Shown: in pieces, positions 8,598 through 16,825 of the stretch
Numbering within the stretch: the stretch's first letter is position 1
Layout of the letters: the number at the start of each line of letters is the position of its first letter
Assembly (NCBI RefSeq): GCF_040782645.1
Contig: NZ_CP160403.1
Location: 7,537,001-7,601,000, forward strand
From: Streptomyces sp. HUAS ZL42
GTDB lineage: Bacteria > Actinomycetota > Actinomycetes > Streptomycetales > Streptomycetaceae
Direction of reading: 5' to 3'
Length of the DNA: 64,000 nt
Position numbers and translations under genes: made by a program
Notes under the pieces: generated by a model
What the model saw: the letters and a program-made list of their open reading frames with translations, nothing else
Databases searched by the model: none
Told to the model about the DNA's origin: nothing

Positions 8598-8647
8598 GCG
8601 GGCGCGATCAGCCACGGACGGCCCGCAGTTGATCGCGCAGCCCAGGC

Positions 8648-8856
8648 TCAGTTCTCCAGCGCCGCCTGCATCATCGCCTTGGCAACCGGTGCCGCCAGGC
8701 CATTACCGCTCACCTCGGAACGATCGCGTTGCGCCGGTTGTCCTTGTCTTCCGCGAGGGCCTGGCCGTCGTAGAACTGCACCCAAGTGGCCATGACGAGC
8801 AGAGCGAACGCGAGGAGCAGCGCGAAGACGGACGCCCGCCTGATCGTCTTGTTCAT
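8648..8856 (-). pseudogene. Deletion scar of a penicillin-binding protein gene (PbpA-like)
   Basis: The ATG at 8856 opens a 48-codon frame (MNKTIRRASV, hydrophobic core, TWVQFYDGQALAED, DNRRNAIVPR, stop at 8710) matching the start of Streptomyces class B penicillin-binding proteins of the PbpA type: membrane anchor followed by the NRRNAI region. Immediately afterwards, in a different frame, the sequence encodes GNGLAAPVAKAMMQAALEN and a stop at 8648, which is the usual extreme C-terminus of the same proteins. The roughly 400 residues between, with the whole transpeptidase domain and its SxxK, SxN and KTG motifs, are gone. Only the anchor peptide could still be made. Confidence 0.78.
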
Positions 8857-8947
8857 CCCGGTCAAGAGGACGAGCGGGACGGCGGGGACCGTTCCCCTCC
8901 GCCCGCTTTCTCATCGAGCGTTCATGTACGCCTCATGTGCGACGGCC

Positions 8948-9421
8948 TCAGGCGTCGAGCGTCAGCACGACCTCGTCGATGTTCTCGCCCCGCGCGTGCG
9001 CGTATCCCGTGGTCCGGGCGGTGACCCGGAAGCCGCACTTCTCCAGGACGCGCCGCGAACCCGCGTTGTCCGCCGCCGCCCGCGCGTACAGCGGACGCTC
9101 CGGCACCTCGGCCAGCAGGCCGCGCAGCGCGGTCGTGGCCAGGCCCCGGCCCCAGTAGGCGCGGTCGATCCAGTACGTGACCTCCCGCTCGCCCGGCTCG
9201 CCGTACACCGACGCGCTCCCCACGACGTCCCCGTCGGCGAGGACCGTCCGCGCCACTATGTCGGCGGACGCCCGGATCCGCTTCCAGTGCGCTTCGAAGG
9301 CATCCCGGTCCCTAGGGTCCGGCGGGGTGAACGCCGCCATCCGGACGGCCTCCGGGTCGTTCATCATCCGGAAGAAGACCGGCAGATCGCTGTCGTGGAC
9401 CTCGCGCAGAACGACATTCAC
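8948..9421 (-). CDS. GNAT-family N-acetyltransferase (RimJ/RimL-like)
   Basis: 157 residues with the GNAT fold. The N-terminal LREVHDSDLPVFFRMMNDPE is typical of RimJ/RimL-like enzymes. The central GDVVGSASVYG and the acetyl-CoA-binding YWGRGLATTALRG (motif A with Gly-rich loop) are followed by AADNAGSRRVLEKCGF, the conserved motif B. The acceptor substrate cannot be read from sequence. The gene starts three bases after the IclR gene ends, so the two probably share a transcript. Confidence 0.88.
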   Translation of the reverse strand: MNVVLREVHDSDLPVFFRMMNDPEAVRMAAFTPPDPRDRDAFEAHWKRIRASADIVARTVLADGDVVGSASVYGEPGEREVTYWIDRAYWGRGLATTALRGLLAEVPERPLYARAAADNAGSRRVLEKCGFRVTARTTGYAHARGENIDEVVLTLDA

Positions 9422-9424
9422 AGG

Positions 9425-10198
9425 TCAGAGCCTCCGGGTGGCGAGTGTGAGACGGTCACGCGCGTCGAACAGGGCGTCCTTCACCATCTGCTCGTGCGCC
9501 GGGGTCAGGCGCGCCACCGGCACCGAGCAGCTGATCGCGTCGCGGGCCGGCGTGCGGTAGGGGATGGCCACGCCGAAGCAGCGCAGGCCCAGCGTGTTCT
9601 CCTCGCGGTCGACGGCGAAGCCCTGCTCCCGCACCTGGTGCAGCTCCTCGATGAGCTTCTCCCGGTCGGTGATCGTGTTCTCGGTGAGAGCGGGGAGCGT
9701 CTCCGGGAGCATCTTGCGGACCTGCTCGTCCGTGTACGTGCTGAGCAGCGCCTTGCCGAGCGAGGTGGAGTGGGCGGGGAGGCGGCGGCCGACCCTGGTG
9801 AAGGGGCGCAGGTAGTGCTGGGACTGGCGGGTGGCCAGGTAGACGACGTTCGTGCCGTCGAGCCGCGCCAGGTGGATCGTCTCCGTCGTGTCGTCCGACA
9901 GACGGTCCAGGGTCGGGCGGGCCGCCGCCACCACCTCGTCGCCGTCGATGTACGACGTGCCGACGAGCAGCGCCCGTACGCCGATGCCGTACCGCGTGCC
10001 CGTGGCGTCCGTCTCCACCCAGCCCAGCTCCACGAGCGTGCGCAGCAGCATGTACAGGCTGGACTTGGGATAGCCGACCGCCTCCTGGACCGCCGCGAGG
10101 GAGTGCATTCCGGGTCGTCCGGCGAAGTACTCGAGCAGCTCAACCGTCCGTACGGCGGACTTGACCTGCGCCCCGCCCCCCGTCTCGCCTGCCGACAT
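9425..10198 (-). CDS. IclR-family transcriptional regulator
   Basis: 257 residues from the ATG at 10198, preceded by GAAGGGGTCAAGG; an in-frame upstream ATG at 10252 is less likely because it lies in the operator region. The N-terminal winged helix-turn-helix (VKSAVRTVELLEYFAG, then GYPKSSLYMLLRTLVELGWVE) is followed by an IclR effector-binding domain (TTETIHLARLDGTNVVYL, PAHSTSLGKALLS, TLGLRCFGVAIP). It is divergent from a ketoglutarate-semialdehyde dehydrogenase, and a palindromic site lies between them, so it likely controls that gene in response to a sugar acid or its catabolite. The effector is not known. Confidence 0.9.
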   Translation of the reverse strand: MSAGETGGGAQVKSAVRTVELLEYFAGRPGMHSLAAVQEAVGYPKSSLYMLLRTLVELGWVETDATGTRYGIGVRALLVGTSYIDGDEVVAAARPTLDRLSDDTTETIHLARLDGTNVVYLATRQSQHYLRPFTRVGRRLPAHSTSLGKALLSTYTDEQVRKMLPETLPALTENTITDREKLIEELHQVREQGFAVDREENTLGLRCFGVAIPYRTPARDAISCSVPVARLTPAHEQMVKDALFDARDRLTLATRRL

Positions 10199-10262
10199 CG
10201 GCCTTGACCCCTTCGTTCGACGCGAAATAGTCTCCGACAGCATATTCATCATCAGAGACAGT

Positions 10263-10278
10263 GTTCAGTATATCGAAC
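10263..10278. promoter_or_regulatory. Candidate IclR operator between regulator and dehydrogenase
   Basis: GTTCAGTATATCGAAC is a 16-base imperfect palindrome with 12 of 16 positions symmetric. The half-sites are GTTC and GAAC around a TATA core, the size and shape typical of IclR-family operators. It lies 65 bases upstream of the IclR start and 73 bases upstream of the dehydrogenase start, where it could control both promoters. Confidence 0.6.
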
Positions 10279-10350
10279 ATCCCTGGTGGATGACCTAGTA
10301 ACTGCGGTATTGCATGCGGCATTACGGCATCGACGTGAAAGGGACCTGCG

Positions 10351-11880
10351 GTGGCAGCAGCACCAGTCTGGAGTGTCGACCCCCGTACCGGGAAGCAGCG
10401 TGAACAGGTTGCGGTGGAGGCCACAGTCCAGGAGGTGGACGCCGCCGTCCGCGCCGCGCACGACGTGCGCGGCTCCCTCGCCGACCGTTCGGTGCGCTCG
10501 GCGTTCCTGCGCGCCGCCGCCGCGCGGCTCGAGTCCGCCAAGGACCAGCTCGTCGAGGCCGCCGACGCCGAGACCGCGCTCGGCCCGGTCCGCCTGACCG
10601 GCGAGCTCGCCCGCACCTGCTACCAGCTGCGGGCCTTCGCGGACATCGTCGACGAGGGCGCCTTCCTCGACGTGGTGATCAACCACCCCGACGACACCGC
10701 CACCCCGCCCGTCCCGGACCTGCGCCGCTACAAGGTGCCGCTGGGCGTCGTGGCCGTCTACTCGGCCTCCAACTTCCCCTTCGCCTTCTCGGTCGCCGGC
10801 GGCGACACCGCGAGCGCGCTTGCCGCGGGCTGCCCGGTCGTCGTCAAGGCCCACCCCGACCACCCGGCCCTGTCCGAGCTGGTCGCCAAGGTCCTGCGGA
10901 CGGCCGCCGCCGAGCACGACATCCCCGCGGAGGTCGTGGGCCTGGTGCACGGCTTCGAGGCCGGCGTCGAGCTGATCAAGCACCCGCTGGTGTCCGCGGC
11001 GGGCTTCACCGGTTCGATCCGGGGAGGCCGCGCCCTCTTCGACGCGGCCGCCGCCCGGCCGGTGCCGATCGCCTTCCACGGCGAGCTGGGCTCCCTCAAC
11101 CCCGTGGTGGTGACGGAGGCCGCGGCCGCCGAGCGCGCCGAGGCGATCGGCGCCGGGCTCGCGGGCTCGATGACGCTCGGCGTCGGTCAGTTCTGCGTGA
11201 AGCCGGGGCTCGTGCTGGTGCCCACCGGTGCGGCGGGCGACGGGCTGGTCAAGTCGCTGACGGACGCGGTCAGCGACACGGAGTCCGGTGTGCTGCTCGA
11301 CCACCGCATGCGGGACAACTTCGTCGCCGGGGTCGCCGAGCGTACGGAGCTTGCCGACGTGGAGTCGCCGGTGACGCCGGGCGCGGGCGGCGAGCACACC
11401 GTGAGCGCGGGCTTCCTGACGGTGCCGGCGAGCCGACTGGCGTCCGAGAGCGAGTACGACCTTCTCCTCGAGGAATGCTTCGGGCCGGTGACCGTCGTGG
11501 CCCGCTACGAGGACGACACCGAGGTACGGGGTGTGCTGTCCCGGCTGCCGGGGAACCTCACCGCGACCGTTCACCTGTCCGCGGAGGAGGCGGCCGGTGA
11601 GGGGCGTGGCGCGGAGATCCTCGCGGAGCTGACGCCGCTTGCGGGGCGTGTGCTGGTGAACGGGTGGCCGACGGGAGTTGCGGTTGCCCCGGCTCAGCAT
11701 CACGGAGGGCCGTACCCGGCGACCACGTCGACGTCCACGTCTGTGGGCGGTACCGCCATCGAGCGGTGGCTGCGGCCGGTTGTCTATCAGAACGCTCCGC
11801 AGGCGCTGCTGCCGGTGGAGCTTCGCGATGAGAACGCGCTGGGGCTGCCCCGCCGGTTCAACGGGCAGCTGGAGCGGTAG
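10351..11880 (+). CDS. Aldehyde dehydrogenase (NADP+), 2-ketoglutaric semialdehyde dehydrogenase type
   Basis: 509 residues, aldehyde dehydrogenase superfamily. It resembles the subgroup oxidising 2-ketoglutarate semialdehyde to 2-ketoglutarate, the last step of non-phosphorylating catabolism of uronates, aldarates and pentoses. Visible motifs are YSASNFPFAFSVAGGDTASALAAG (shown in parts: SASNFPF, GGDTASALAAG), the cofactor-contacting FTGSIRGG, the active-site LGVGQFCVKPG with catalytic Cys, and EECFGPV. The GTG start is supported by GAAAGGGA six bases upstream. Located divergently from an IclR regulator, in a genome neighbourhood with pectin depolymerases, it would plausibly finish galacturonate degradation, but the upstream enzymes are not in this window. 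Confidence 0.85.
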   Translation: MAAAPVWSVDPRTGKQREQVAVEATVQEVDAAVRAAHDVRGSLADRSVRSAFLRAAAARLESAKDQLVEAADAETALGPVRLTGELARTCYQLRAFADIVDEGAFLDVVINHPDDTATPPVPDLRRYKVPLGVVAVYSASNFPFAFSVAGGDTASALAAGCPVVVKAHPDHPALSELVAKVLRTAAAEHDIPAEVVGLVHGFEAGVELIKHPLVSAAGFTGSIRGGRALFDAAAARPVPIAFHGELGSLNPVVVTEAAAAERAEAIGAGLAGSMTLGVGQFCVKPGLVLVPTGAAGDGLVKSLTDAVSDTESGVLLDHRMRDNFVAGVAERTELADVESPVTPGAGGEHTVSAGFLTVPASRLASESEYDLLLEECFGPVTVVARYEDDTEVRGVLSRLPGNLTATVHLSAEEAAGEGRGAEILAELTPLAGRVLVNGWPTGVAVAPAQHHGGPYPATTSTSTSVGGTAIERWLRPVVYQNAPQALLPVELRDENALGLPRRFNGQLER

Positions 11881-11934
11881 CGTCGTAGCCGCGTGCCCCT
11901 GAAGGCGCACAACTGAACCTGGGATAATCAGGTA

Positions 11935-12543
11935 ATGGACGTCGAGCTTCCCGAACTTCCCTTTCCCCTCCGTACCTATGGTCCCGACGGGCACTGGTCC
12001 TACGAGGACGGTGTCCTCACCGGGTGGGCCGGTTCCCGGCAGGACCGGTTCGTGCCGCCCACCGGTGACGGGCTCGACCCCGCCTCCGACGCGCCGCGTC
12101 TCCTGGGGGCTCCCGAAGGGGAGTTCCAGTTGATCGCCCGCGTCACCGTCGGGTTCAACGCCTCCTTCGACGCCGGGGTGCTGTACGTCCATGTCGGTGA
12201 GCGGGCCTGGGCCAAGCTCTGTCTGGAGTACTCCCCGGATGTGCCCACCGTCTGCACGGTGGTCACACGGGGGCACTCCGACGACGCCAACTCCTTCACC
12301 GTGGAGGGGAGTTCGGTGTGGCTGCGGGTCAGCCGCACCGGGCGCGCCTTTGCCTTCCACGCCTCCCGCGACGGCGAGCGCTGGACCTTCGTCCGGCTGT
12401 TCACGCTGGGCGACGAGAAGGAGACGGACGACGCCCTGGTCGGTTTCATGACCCAGTCGCCGATGGGGGAGGGGTGTGTGGTCACGTACGACCACCTGGA
12501 GTTCCGGCCTGCCTGGCCGGACGACCTCAGAGACGGAAGCTGA
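11935..12543 (+). CDS. DUF1349 domain-containing protein
   Basis: 202 residues forming a single concanavalin-like beta-sandwich of the DUF1349 family (motifs DRFVPPTGDG, VGFNASFDAGVLYVHV, AWAKLCLEYSPD, VVTRGHSDDANS, VGFMTQSPMGEG). No signal peptide, so probably cytoplasmic. The family's biochemical role is unsettled; proteins of this type occur near carbohydrate genes. A GATAAT sequence at 11923-11928 lies only six bases before the ATG and there is no ribosome site, so the message is probably leaderless. Confidence 0.85.
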   Translation: MDVELPELPFPLRTYGPDGHWSYEDGVLTGWAGSRQDRFVPPTGDGLDPASDAPRLLGAPEGEFQLIARVTVGFNASFDAGVLYVHVGERAWAKLCLEYSPDVPTVCTVVTRGHSDDANSFTVEGSSVWLRVSRTGRAFAFHASRDGERWTFVRLFTLGDEKETDDALVGFMTQSPMGEGCVVTYDHLEFRPAWPDDLRDGS

Positions 12544-12580
12544 ACGGAACCGGACCGCCCGGCCCCTCGTCCTCCGTTGC

Positions 12581-13084
12581 ATGATCAGTGAGCGAGCGAC
12601 CGCAGGCCGAGTGATCCGTACCGCCGTGCCCGCCGAGGTGGAGGCCGTCGTCGCCCTGCATGCGCGAGCTCGGGCGACGTACCACCCGCACGGGGCCCCG
12701 CAGGAGGGCACCGACTGGCTCGCCGACTGGCGCGCGGCCATCGAGCGGCCCGACGGGCATGTGCTGTGCGTGGTCGTGGAGGGCCGGATCGTCGGCCTCG
12801 CGTCCTTCCGCACCCCGGAGGGCTGCGCGCCGGACACGGTCAAGCTGTTCCAGTTCCACGTCGACCCCGGCCACTGGCGCTCCGGCGTCGGCACGGCCCT
12901 GCACACGGCCTGCGTCGAGGAGTGGCGCGCCGACGGCCGCCGGACCGCCCTGCTCGACGTGCACGTCGACAACCGGCGCGCCCAGGCCTTCTACGCCCGG
13001 CAGGGCTGGGTCCCGGACCCGCGGAACCCGCCGGCCGAGGGGGACCACCACCTGCACCTGCGCTTCTCCGTGCCCGGGGAATGA
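12581..13084 (+). CDS. GNAT-family N-acetyltransferase
   Basis: 167 residues from the ATG at 12581. Acetyltransferase with N-terminal IRTAVPAEVEAVVALHARA, central LCVVVEGRIVGLASFRTPE, acetyl-CoA loop HWRSGVGTALHTACVEEW and HVDNRRAQAFYARQGWV at the end. The substrate is unknown. The ribosome site is weak, and the in-frame GTG ten codons downstream is an alternative start. It follows the DUF1349 gene closely in the same direction and may be co-transcribed. Confidence 0.85.
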   Translation: MISERATAGRVIRTAVPAEVEAVVALHARARATYHPHGAPQEGTDWLADWRAAIERPDGHVLCVVVEGRIVGLASFRTPEGCAPDTVKLFQFHVDPGHWRSGVGTALHTACVEEWRADGRRTALLDVHVDNRRAQAFYARQGWVPDPRNPPAEGDHHLHLRFSVPGE

Positions 13085-13159
13085 TCCCGGCTGCTTGAAC
13101 GTTCATGTACCCGGCGGAGGGAGTCTCCGTACCCGTACGACCTGGAGAGAGCCGAGAGC

Positions 13160-13876
13160 ATGCGCGTCGAGATCTGGTCGGACATCGCCTGTCCGTGGTG
13201 CTACGTCGGCAAGGCCCGCTTCGAGAAGGCGCTCGAGGCCTTCCCCCACCGCGACCGGGTCGAGGTGATGCACCGGTCCTTCGAACTGGACCCCGGCCGC
13301 GCCAAGGACGACGTCCAGCCGGTGATCACCATGCTCACCCGCAAGTACGGCATGAGCGAGGCGCAGGCCCTGGCCGGTGAGGACAACCTGGGCGCGCAGG
13401 CGGCCGCCGAGGGTCTGGACTACCGCACCCGGGACCGCGACCACGGCAACACCTTCGACATGCACCGTCTGCTCCACTTCGCCAAGGAGCAGGGCCGGCA
13501 GGACGAGCTGATCCAGATCCTGTACCGGGCCAACTTCGCCGAGGAGCGGTCCCTCTTCTCCGAGGGTGACGAGCGGCTGGTGGAGCTCGCCGTCGAGGCC
13601 GGTCTCGACGCCGACGCCGCCCGCAAGGTGCTCGCCGACCCGGCCGCGTACGCCGACGAGGTCCGCGCCGACGAGCGCGAGGCCGCCCAGCTCGGTGCCA
13701 ACGGGGTGCCCTTCTTCGTCCTCGACCGCAAGTACGGCGTCTCCGGCGCCCAGCCCGCCGAGGTCTTCGCGCAGGCGCTGACCCAGGCGTGGGGCGAGCA
13801 CTCGCCCCTGAAGCTGATCGACGACGGCGGCGCGGACGCCTGCGGCCCGGACGGGTGTGCGGTGCCGCAGCACTGA
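13160..13876 (+). CDS. DsbA-family oxidoreductase (FrnE-like)
   Basis: 238 residues, thioredoxin-fold with helical insertion. The active site CPWC lies at residues 11-14 in SDIACPWCYVGKARFEKAL. FrnE-type features are HRSFELDP, GNTFDMHRLLHFAKEQG and the cis-proline region GANGVPFFVLDRKYGVSGAQ. There is no signal peptide, consistent with cytoplasmic disulfide isomerase or polyketide-associated relatives. An extra pair of cysteines near the C-terminus (CGPDGC) could bind a metal or form a regulatory disulfide. The start is supported by TGGAGAGAG upstream. Physiological partner unknown. Confidence 0.9.
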   Translation: MRVEIWSDIACPWCYVGKARFEKALEAFPHRDRVEVMHRSFELDPGRAKDDVQPVITMLTRKYGMSEAQALAGEDNLGAQAAAEGLDYRTRDRDHGNTFDMHRLLHFAKEQGRQDELIQILYRANFAEERSLFSEGDERLVELAVEAGLDADAARKVLADPAAYADEVRADEREAAQLGANGVPFFVLDRKYGVSGAQPAEVFAQALTQAWGEHSPLKLIDDGGADACGPDGCAVPQH

Positions 13877-13972
13877 AACGCCCAGGTCAGGGCCGATCCA
13901 TAAGCGTTGTTTAGGGAAACCACGTAAAAATCCGCAATGGACTATGGCTTCCGGGGGCCGCACAGTGGACCC

Positions 13973-15025
13973 ATGGAGACCTTCGAGAGCCTCGTCCGTG
14001 CCGAGTTCGCCCCGAAGAACACCTACCTGAACACCGCGAGCAGCGGGCTGCTTCCGGCCCGTACCGTGACCGCTTTGCGGGAGGCCGTGCGGCTGCGGGC
14101 CGAGGGCAGGCCGCTGGACCCGCTGTTCGCCGACGTGGAGGCGGCCCGGTCCGCCTTCGCCCGGCTGGCCGGCGTCCCGGCCGCCCGGGTGGCGGCGGGC
14201 GCCTCCGTCGCCGCGCACACCGGGCTGGTCGCGGCCTCGCTGCCCGCGGGCGCCGAGGTCCTGACCGCCGAGGACGACTTCGCCTCCGTCGTGAACCCCT
14301 TCCACACCCGCGGCGACCTCAAGGTGCGGGCCGTGCCGCTGGAACGGATCGCCGAGTCCGTCCGCCCGGGCACCGCGCTCGTCGCGGTCAGCGCCGCACA
14401 GTCCGCCGACGGCCGGATCGCCGACCTGCCCGCACTGCGGGAGGCCGCCCGCGAGCACGGCACCCGTACGTACGTCGACTTCTCCCAGTCCGCCGGCTGG
14501 CTGCCGATGGAGGCCGGCGCCTACGACTACGCCGTCTCCATCACCTTCAAGTGGCTGCTCGGCCCGCACGGGGCGGCCTTCCTGGTCGTCCCGGAGGACT
14601 TCGGCGGACTGACGCCGGTGCTGGCCGGCTGGGTCGCGGGGGAGACCCCCTGGGACAGCTGCTACGGCCCCGTCACCGAACTCGCCCACTCCGCCCGCCG
14701 CTTCGACGTGAGCCCCGCCCTCTTCGCCTACGCCGGTCTGCGCCACTCCCTCGCTCTCGTCGAGGAACTCGGCGTGCACGCGGTGCACGCCCACGACCTG
14801 GCCCTCGCCGACCGCTTCCGCGCGGGACTCGCCAGGCTCGGCCACGCACCCGTGCCCGCTCCCGGCTCGGCGATCGTGTCCGTGCCCGGACTCGGCCACC
14901 GCCAGCCGGAGTTGAGCGCGGCGGGCATCGAAGTCTCCAACCGCGCGGGCAACTTGCGCGCTTCCTTCCATCTGTACAACACCACCCAGGACGTCGATCG
15001 CATCCTGGACGTCCTGTCTTCCTGA
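13973..15025 (+). CDS. Aminotransferase class V-fold PLP-dependent enzyme
   Basis: 350 residues from the ATG at 13973 (an in-frame ATG at 13937 would add 12). Fold type I PLP enzyme: N-terminal FAPKNTYLNTASSGLLPARTV, aspartate region YVDFSQSAGWLPM contacting the pyridine ring, and Schiff-base lysine in SITFKWLLGPHG. Related proteins include isopenicillin epimerase-like and cysteine desulfurase-like enzymes. The missing cysteine-loop features argue against a true desulfurase. Its substrate cannot be named. No ribosome site is evident, so the message may be leaderless. Confidence 0.83.
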   Translation: METFESLVRAEFAPKNTYLNTASSGLLPARTVTALREAVRLRAEGRPLDPLFADVEAARSAFARLAGVPAARVAAGASVAAHTGLVAASLPAGAEVLTAEDDFASVVNPFHTRGDLKVRAVPLERIAESVRPGTALVAVSAAQSADGRIADLPALREAAREHGTRTYVDFSQSAGWLPMEAGAYDYAVSITFKWLLGPHGAAFLVVPEDFGGLTPVLAGWVAGETPWDSCYGPVTELAHSARRFDVSPALFAYAGLRHSLALVEELGVHAVHAHDLALADRFRAGLARLGHAPVPAPGSAIVSVPGLGHRQPELSAAGIEVSNRAGNLRASFHLYNTTQDVDRILDVLSS

Positions 15026-15081
15026 ACCACTGGCGCGGACTCCGCCGGGACGCTAGGAAAGGCACCAGGGGTGGTGGTGCC

Positions 15082-15687
15082 GTGGAGTCCACGGGCGATA
15101 CGTCCGTACAACCGACCGCCGACGCCGAGCTGCACCGGCGGCTCGTGTACGGCGACGAGTCCGCGCTGGCCGAGGCGTACGCGGCGTACGGCGGGCTGGT
15201 GCGACGGGTCGCCGTGCGGGTCACCCACAGCGCGGCGGCCGCCGAGGACGTGGCGCAGGAGGTCTTCGCCCAGCTGTGGAGCAGGCCGTACGCCTTCGAC
15301 GCGAGCCGCGGCAGCCTGCGCACCTGGCTGTCCATGGTCGCGCACCGGCGGGCCGTGGACTGGGTGCGCAGCGAGGCCCGGCACCGCAAGGACGCCGGCG
15401 CCGACGACTCGGCGCTGCAGGCCATGCCCGCGCCCGGCCCCGGCCCCGACGAGGCCGTCGTCGACCGTGAGCGCTCCCTGCTCCTGCACAGCGCCCTCGC
15501 CGAACTCCCGCAGCCGCAACGGGAGGTCGTGCACCTCGCCTACTTCGCCGGCCGGACCTACCGGCAGGCAGCCGCAGACCTCGGCATCCCCGAGGGCACC
15601 GCCAAGACCAGGCTGCGCACCGCCCTGCGCACCTTGGCGGAGACTTTGGCCGACCCGCCGGACCCCGCGCTGGAAAGAGGCGCATGA
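15082..15687 (+). CDS. ECF-family RNA polymerase sigma factor
   Basis: 201 residues from the GTG at 15082. Region 2 spans LVYGDESALAEAYAAYGGLV to WLSMVAHRRAVDWVRSEARH, with the conserved AEDVAQEVFAQLW. Region 4 spans LAELPQPQREVVHLAYFAG and the helix-turn-helix QAAADLGIPEGTAKTRLRTAL. It resembles the SigK/SigL-like group that is paired with zinc-binding anti-sigma proteins. The next gene, 52 bases downstream, encodes such a protein, so the two form a regulatory pair. Target promoters are unknown. Confidence 0.93.
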   Translation: MESTGDTSVQPTADAELHRRLVYGDESALAEAYAAYGGLVRRVAVRVTHSAAAAEDVAQEVFAQLWSRPYAFDASRGSLRTWLSMVAHRRAVDWVRSEARHRKDAGADDSALQAMPAPGPGPDEAVVDRERSLLLHSALAELPQPQREVVHLAYFAGRTYRQAAADLGIPEGTAKTRLRTALRTLAETLADPPDPALERGA

Positions 15688-15739
15688 TGGCGACAGGGTG
15701 TCGGGCAGGGTGTCGGGCAGGGGAAGGAGGTGGGGTGCG

Positions 15740-16750
15740 GTGAGCACCGAGCACGACGGCGTACGGGACCTGCTGGCCGCATGGGCCTTCGGTGCCCTGC
15801 CACCAGCCGAGGAGCGGACGGTCCTCCCCCACCTGGCCGAGTGCGACAGCTGCGCGGCGGAGGCGGCACGGCTGCGGGACACGGTGGGCCTGCTGGACGG
15901 GCCGACGCCGGGCGGGTCCGCTCCCGGCGGCCCCGCTCTCGATGCCGTCCTGTCCGTCGCCGTACGGGCGCGACCCGCCGTACCGCGCGTGGCCGAGCAC
16001 GCCGCCCCCTACGCCGCCGCGGTGTCCGCGCTGAGGGTGCTGCTCCCCGAGGCCGCGGGCCGCTGGACGACGCCGGTCGTGCACGACTGGGACGTGCACG
16101 CGACCGTCGCCCACCTCATCGCCGCCGACGAGCAGCTGGCGGAGTTGCTGGGTCTCGCCGCGCGGGTGCCGCCCTCCCGGATGCCCGAGGGAACCGGTCC
16201 GGACGACGCCTGGAACCGGCGCACCGCCGACGTCATCGCCCACGAGCGCGGCCGTACCCCCGAGGAGACCGTCGCCGCCTGGTCCGCGCAGGCGGCCGGC
16301 CTGCTGGCCACACCCGAGGCCCGGGACCACGAACGGGCCGCGCGGGCCATGACGTTGATGGGCCTACGGCTGCCCGTCGCCGAACACTTCCTGGTGCGCG
16401 CCTTCGAGACGTGGATCCACACCGACGACATCGGCCGCGCCCTGGGCCTCACCGTCCCGCCGCCGCCCGAGGAGCATCTGGGGCGGCTGGTCCGGCTCGC
16501 GGTACGCATCCTGGGCGCGGCCCTCGGACCCACCGCGCCGCCGGTCCTCTTCGCGGTCGAGGGTGCGGACGAGTGGGTGCTGGGTTCCGCGGACGAGCCC
16601 GTACGGGCCGAACTCGCCCTGGATCCAGTCGACTTCTGCCTGCTGGTCGGCGGACGGTACGCGCCGGACGCGGTCCCGCGCACCGAGTCGGGGGACGCGG
16701 GGGTCGTACACGACGTGCTGGAGCGGGCGGCGTCACTGTCGTGGCTGTGA
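15740..16750 (+). CDS. ZAS anti-sigma domain fused to a mycothiol-dependent MDMPI domain
   Basis: 336 residues from the GTG at 15740, nine bases after GGAAGGAGG. Residues about 5-50 form a zinc anti-sigma domain: LLAAWAFGALPPAEERTVL then HLAECDSC, the HxxxCxxC metal site. Residues about 80-336 resemble the mycothiol-dependent maleylpyruvate isomerase N-terminal (DinB-like) fold: VHDWDVHATVAHLIAADEQL, AEHFLVRAFETWIHTDDI. The preceding gene is its likely sigma partner. Mycothiol is the main actinobacterial thiol, so the fusion suggests a thiol- or redox-linked anti-sigma factor, but ligand control is inferred. Confidence 0.85.
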   Translation: MSTEHDGVRDLLAAWAFGALPPAEERTVLPHLAECDSCAAEAARLRDTVGLLDGPTPGGSAPGGPALDAVLSVAVRARPAVPRVAEHAAPYAAAVSALRVLLPEAAGRWTTPVVHDWDVHATVAHLIAADEQLAELLGLAARVPPSRMPEGTGPDDAWNRRTADVIAHERGRTPEETVAAWSAQAAGLLATPEARDHERAARAMTLMGLRLPVAEHFLVRAFETWIHTDDIGRALGLTVPPPPEEHLGRLVRLAVRILGAALGPTAPPVLFAVEGADEWVLGSADEPVRAELALDPVDFCLLVGGRYAPDAVPRTESGDAGVVHDVLERAASLSWL

Positions 16751-16781
16751 CGGCCGCCCGCTCCGGAGCGGGACTTATCCA

Positions 16782-16808
16782 ACCGGCGTGAAGTCCCGTG
16801 CTCCGATG
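16782..16808. repeat. Duplicated remnant of the ectD 3' end
   Basis: Bases 16782-16808 match 16833-16859 at 23 of 27 positions. Read on the minus strand, the remnant encodes IGARDFTPV, the same peptide as the last residues of ectoine hydroxylase, but it lies just outside the gene. It looks like a trace of a tandem duplication or of replacement of the gene's 3' end. Confidence 0.75.
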
Positions 16809-16825
16809 CCCCGGTCGAGCGCGGC

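Noticed and set aside
10252..12972. Very long minus-strand frame antisense to the dehydrogenase and downstream genes
   Set aside because: Composition is typical of high-GC shadow frames. The sense strand encodes well-supported proteins.
8921..13110. CGTTCATGTAC motif seen near 8,921 and near 13,100 as a shared operator
   Set aside because: Short, only two occurrences, no palindromic structure, and in unrelated contexts.
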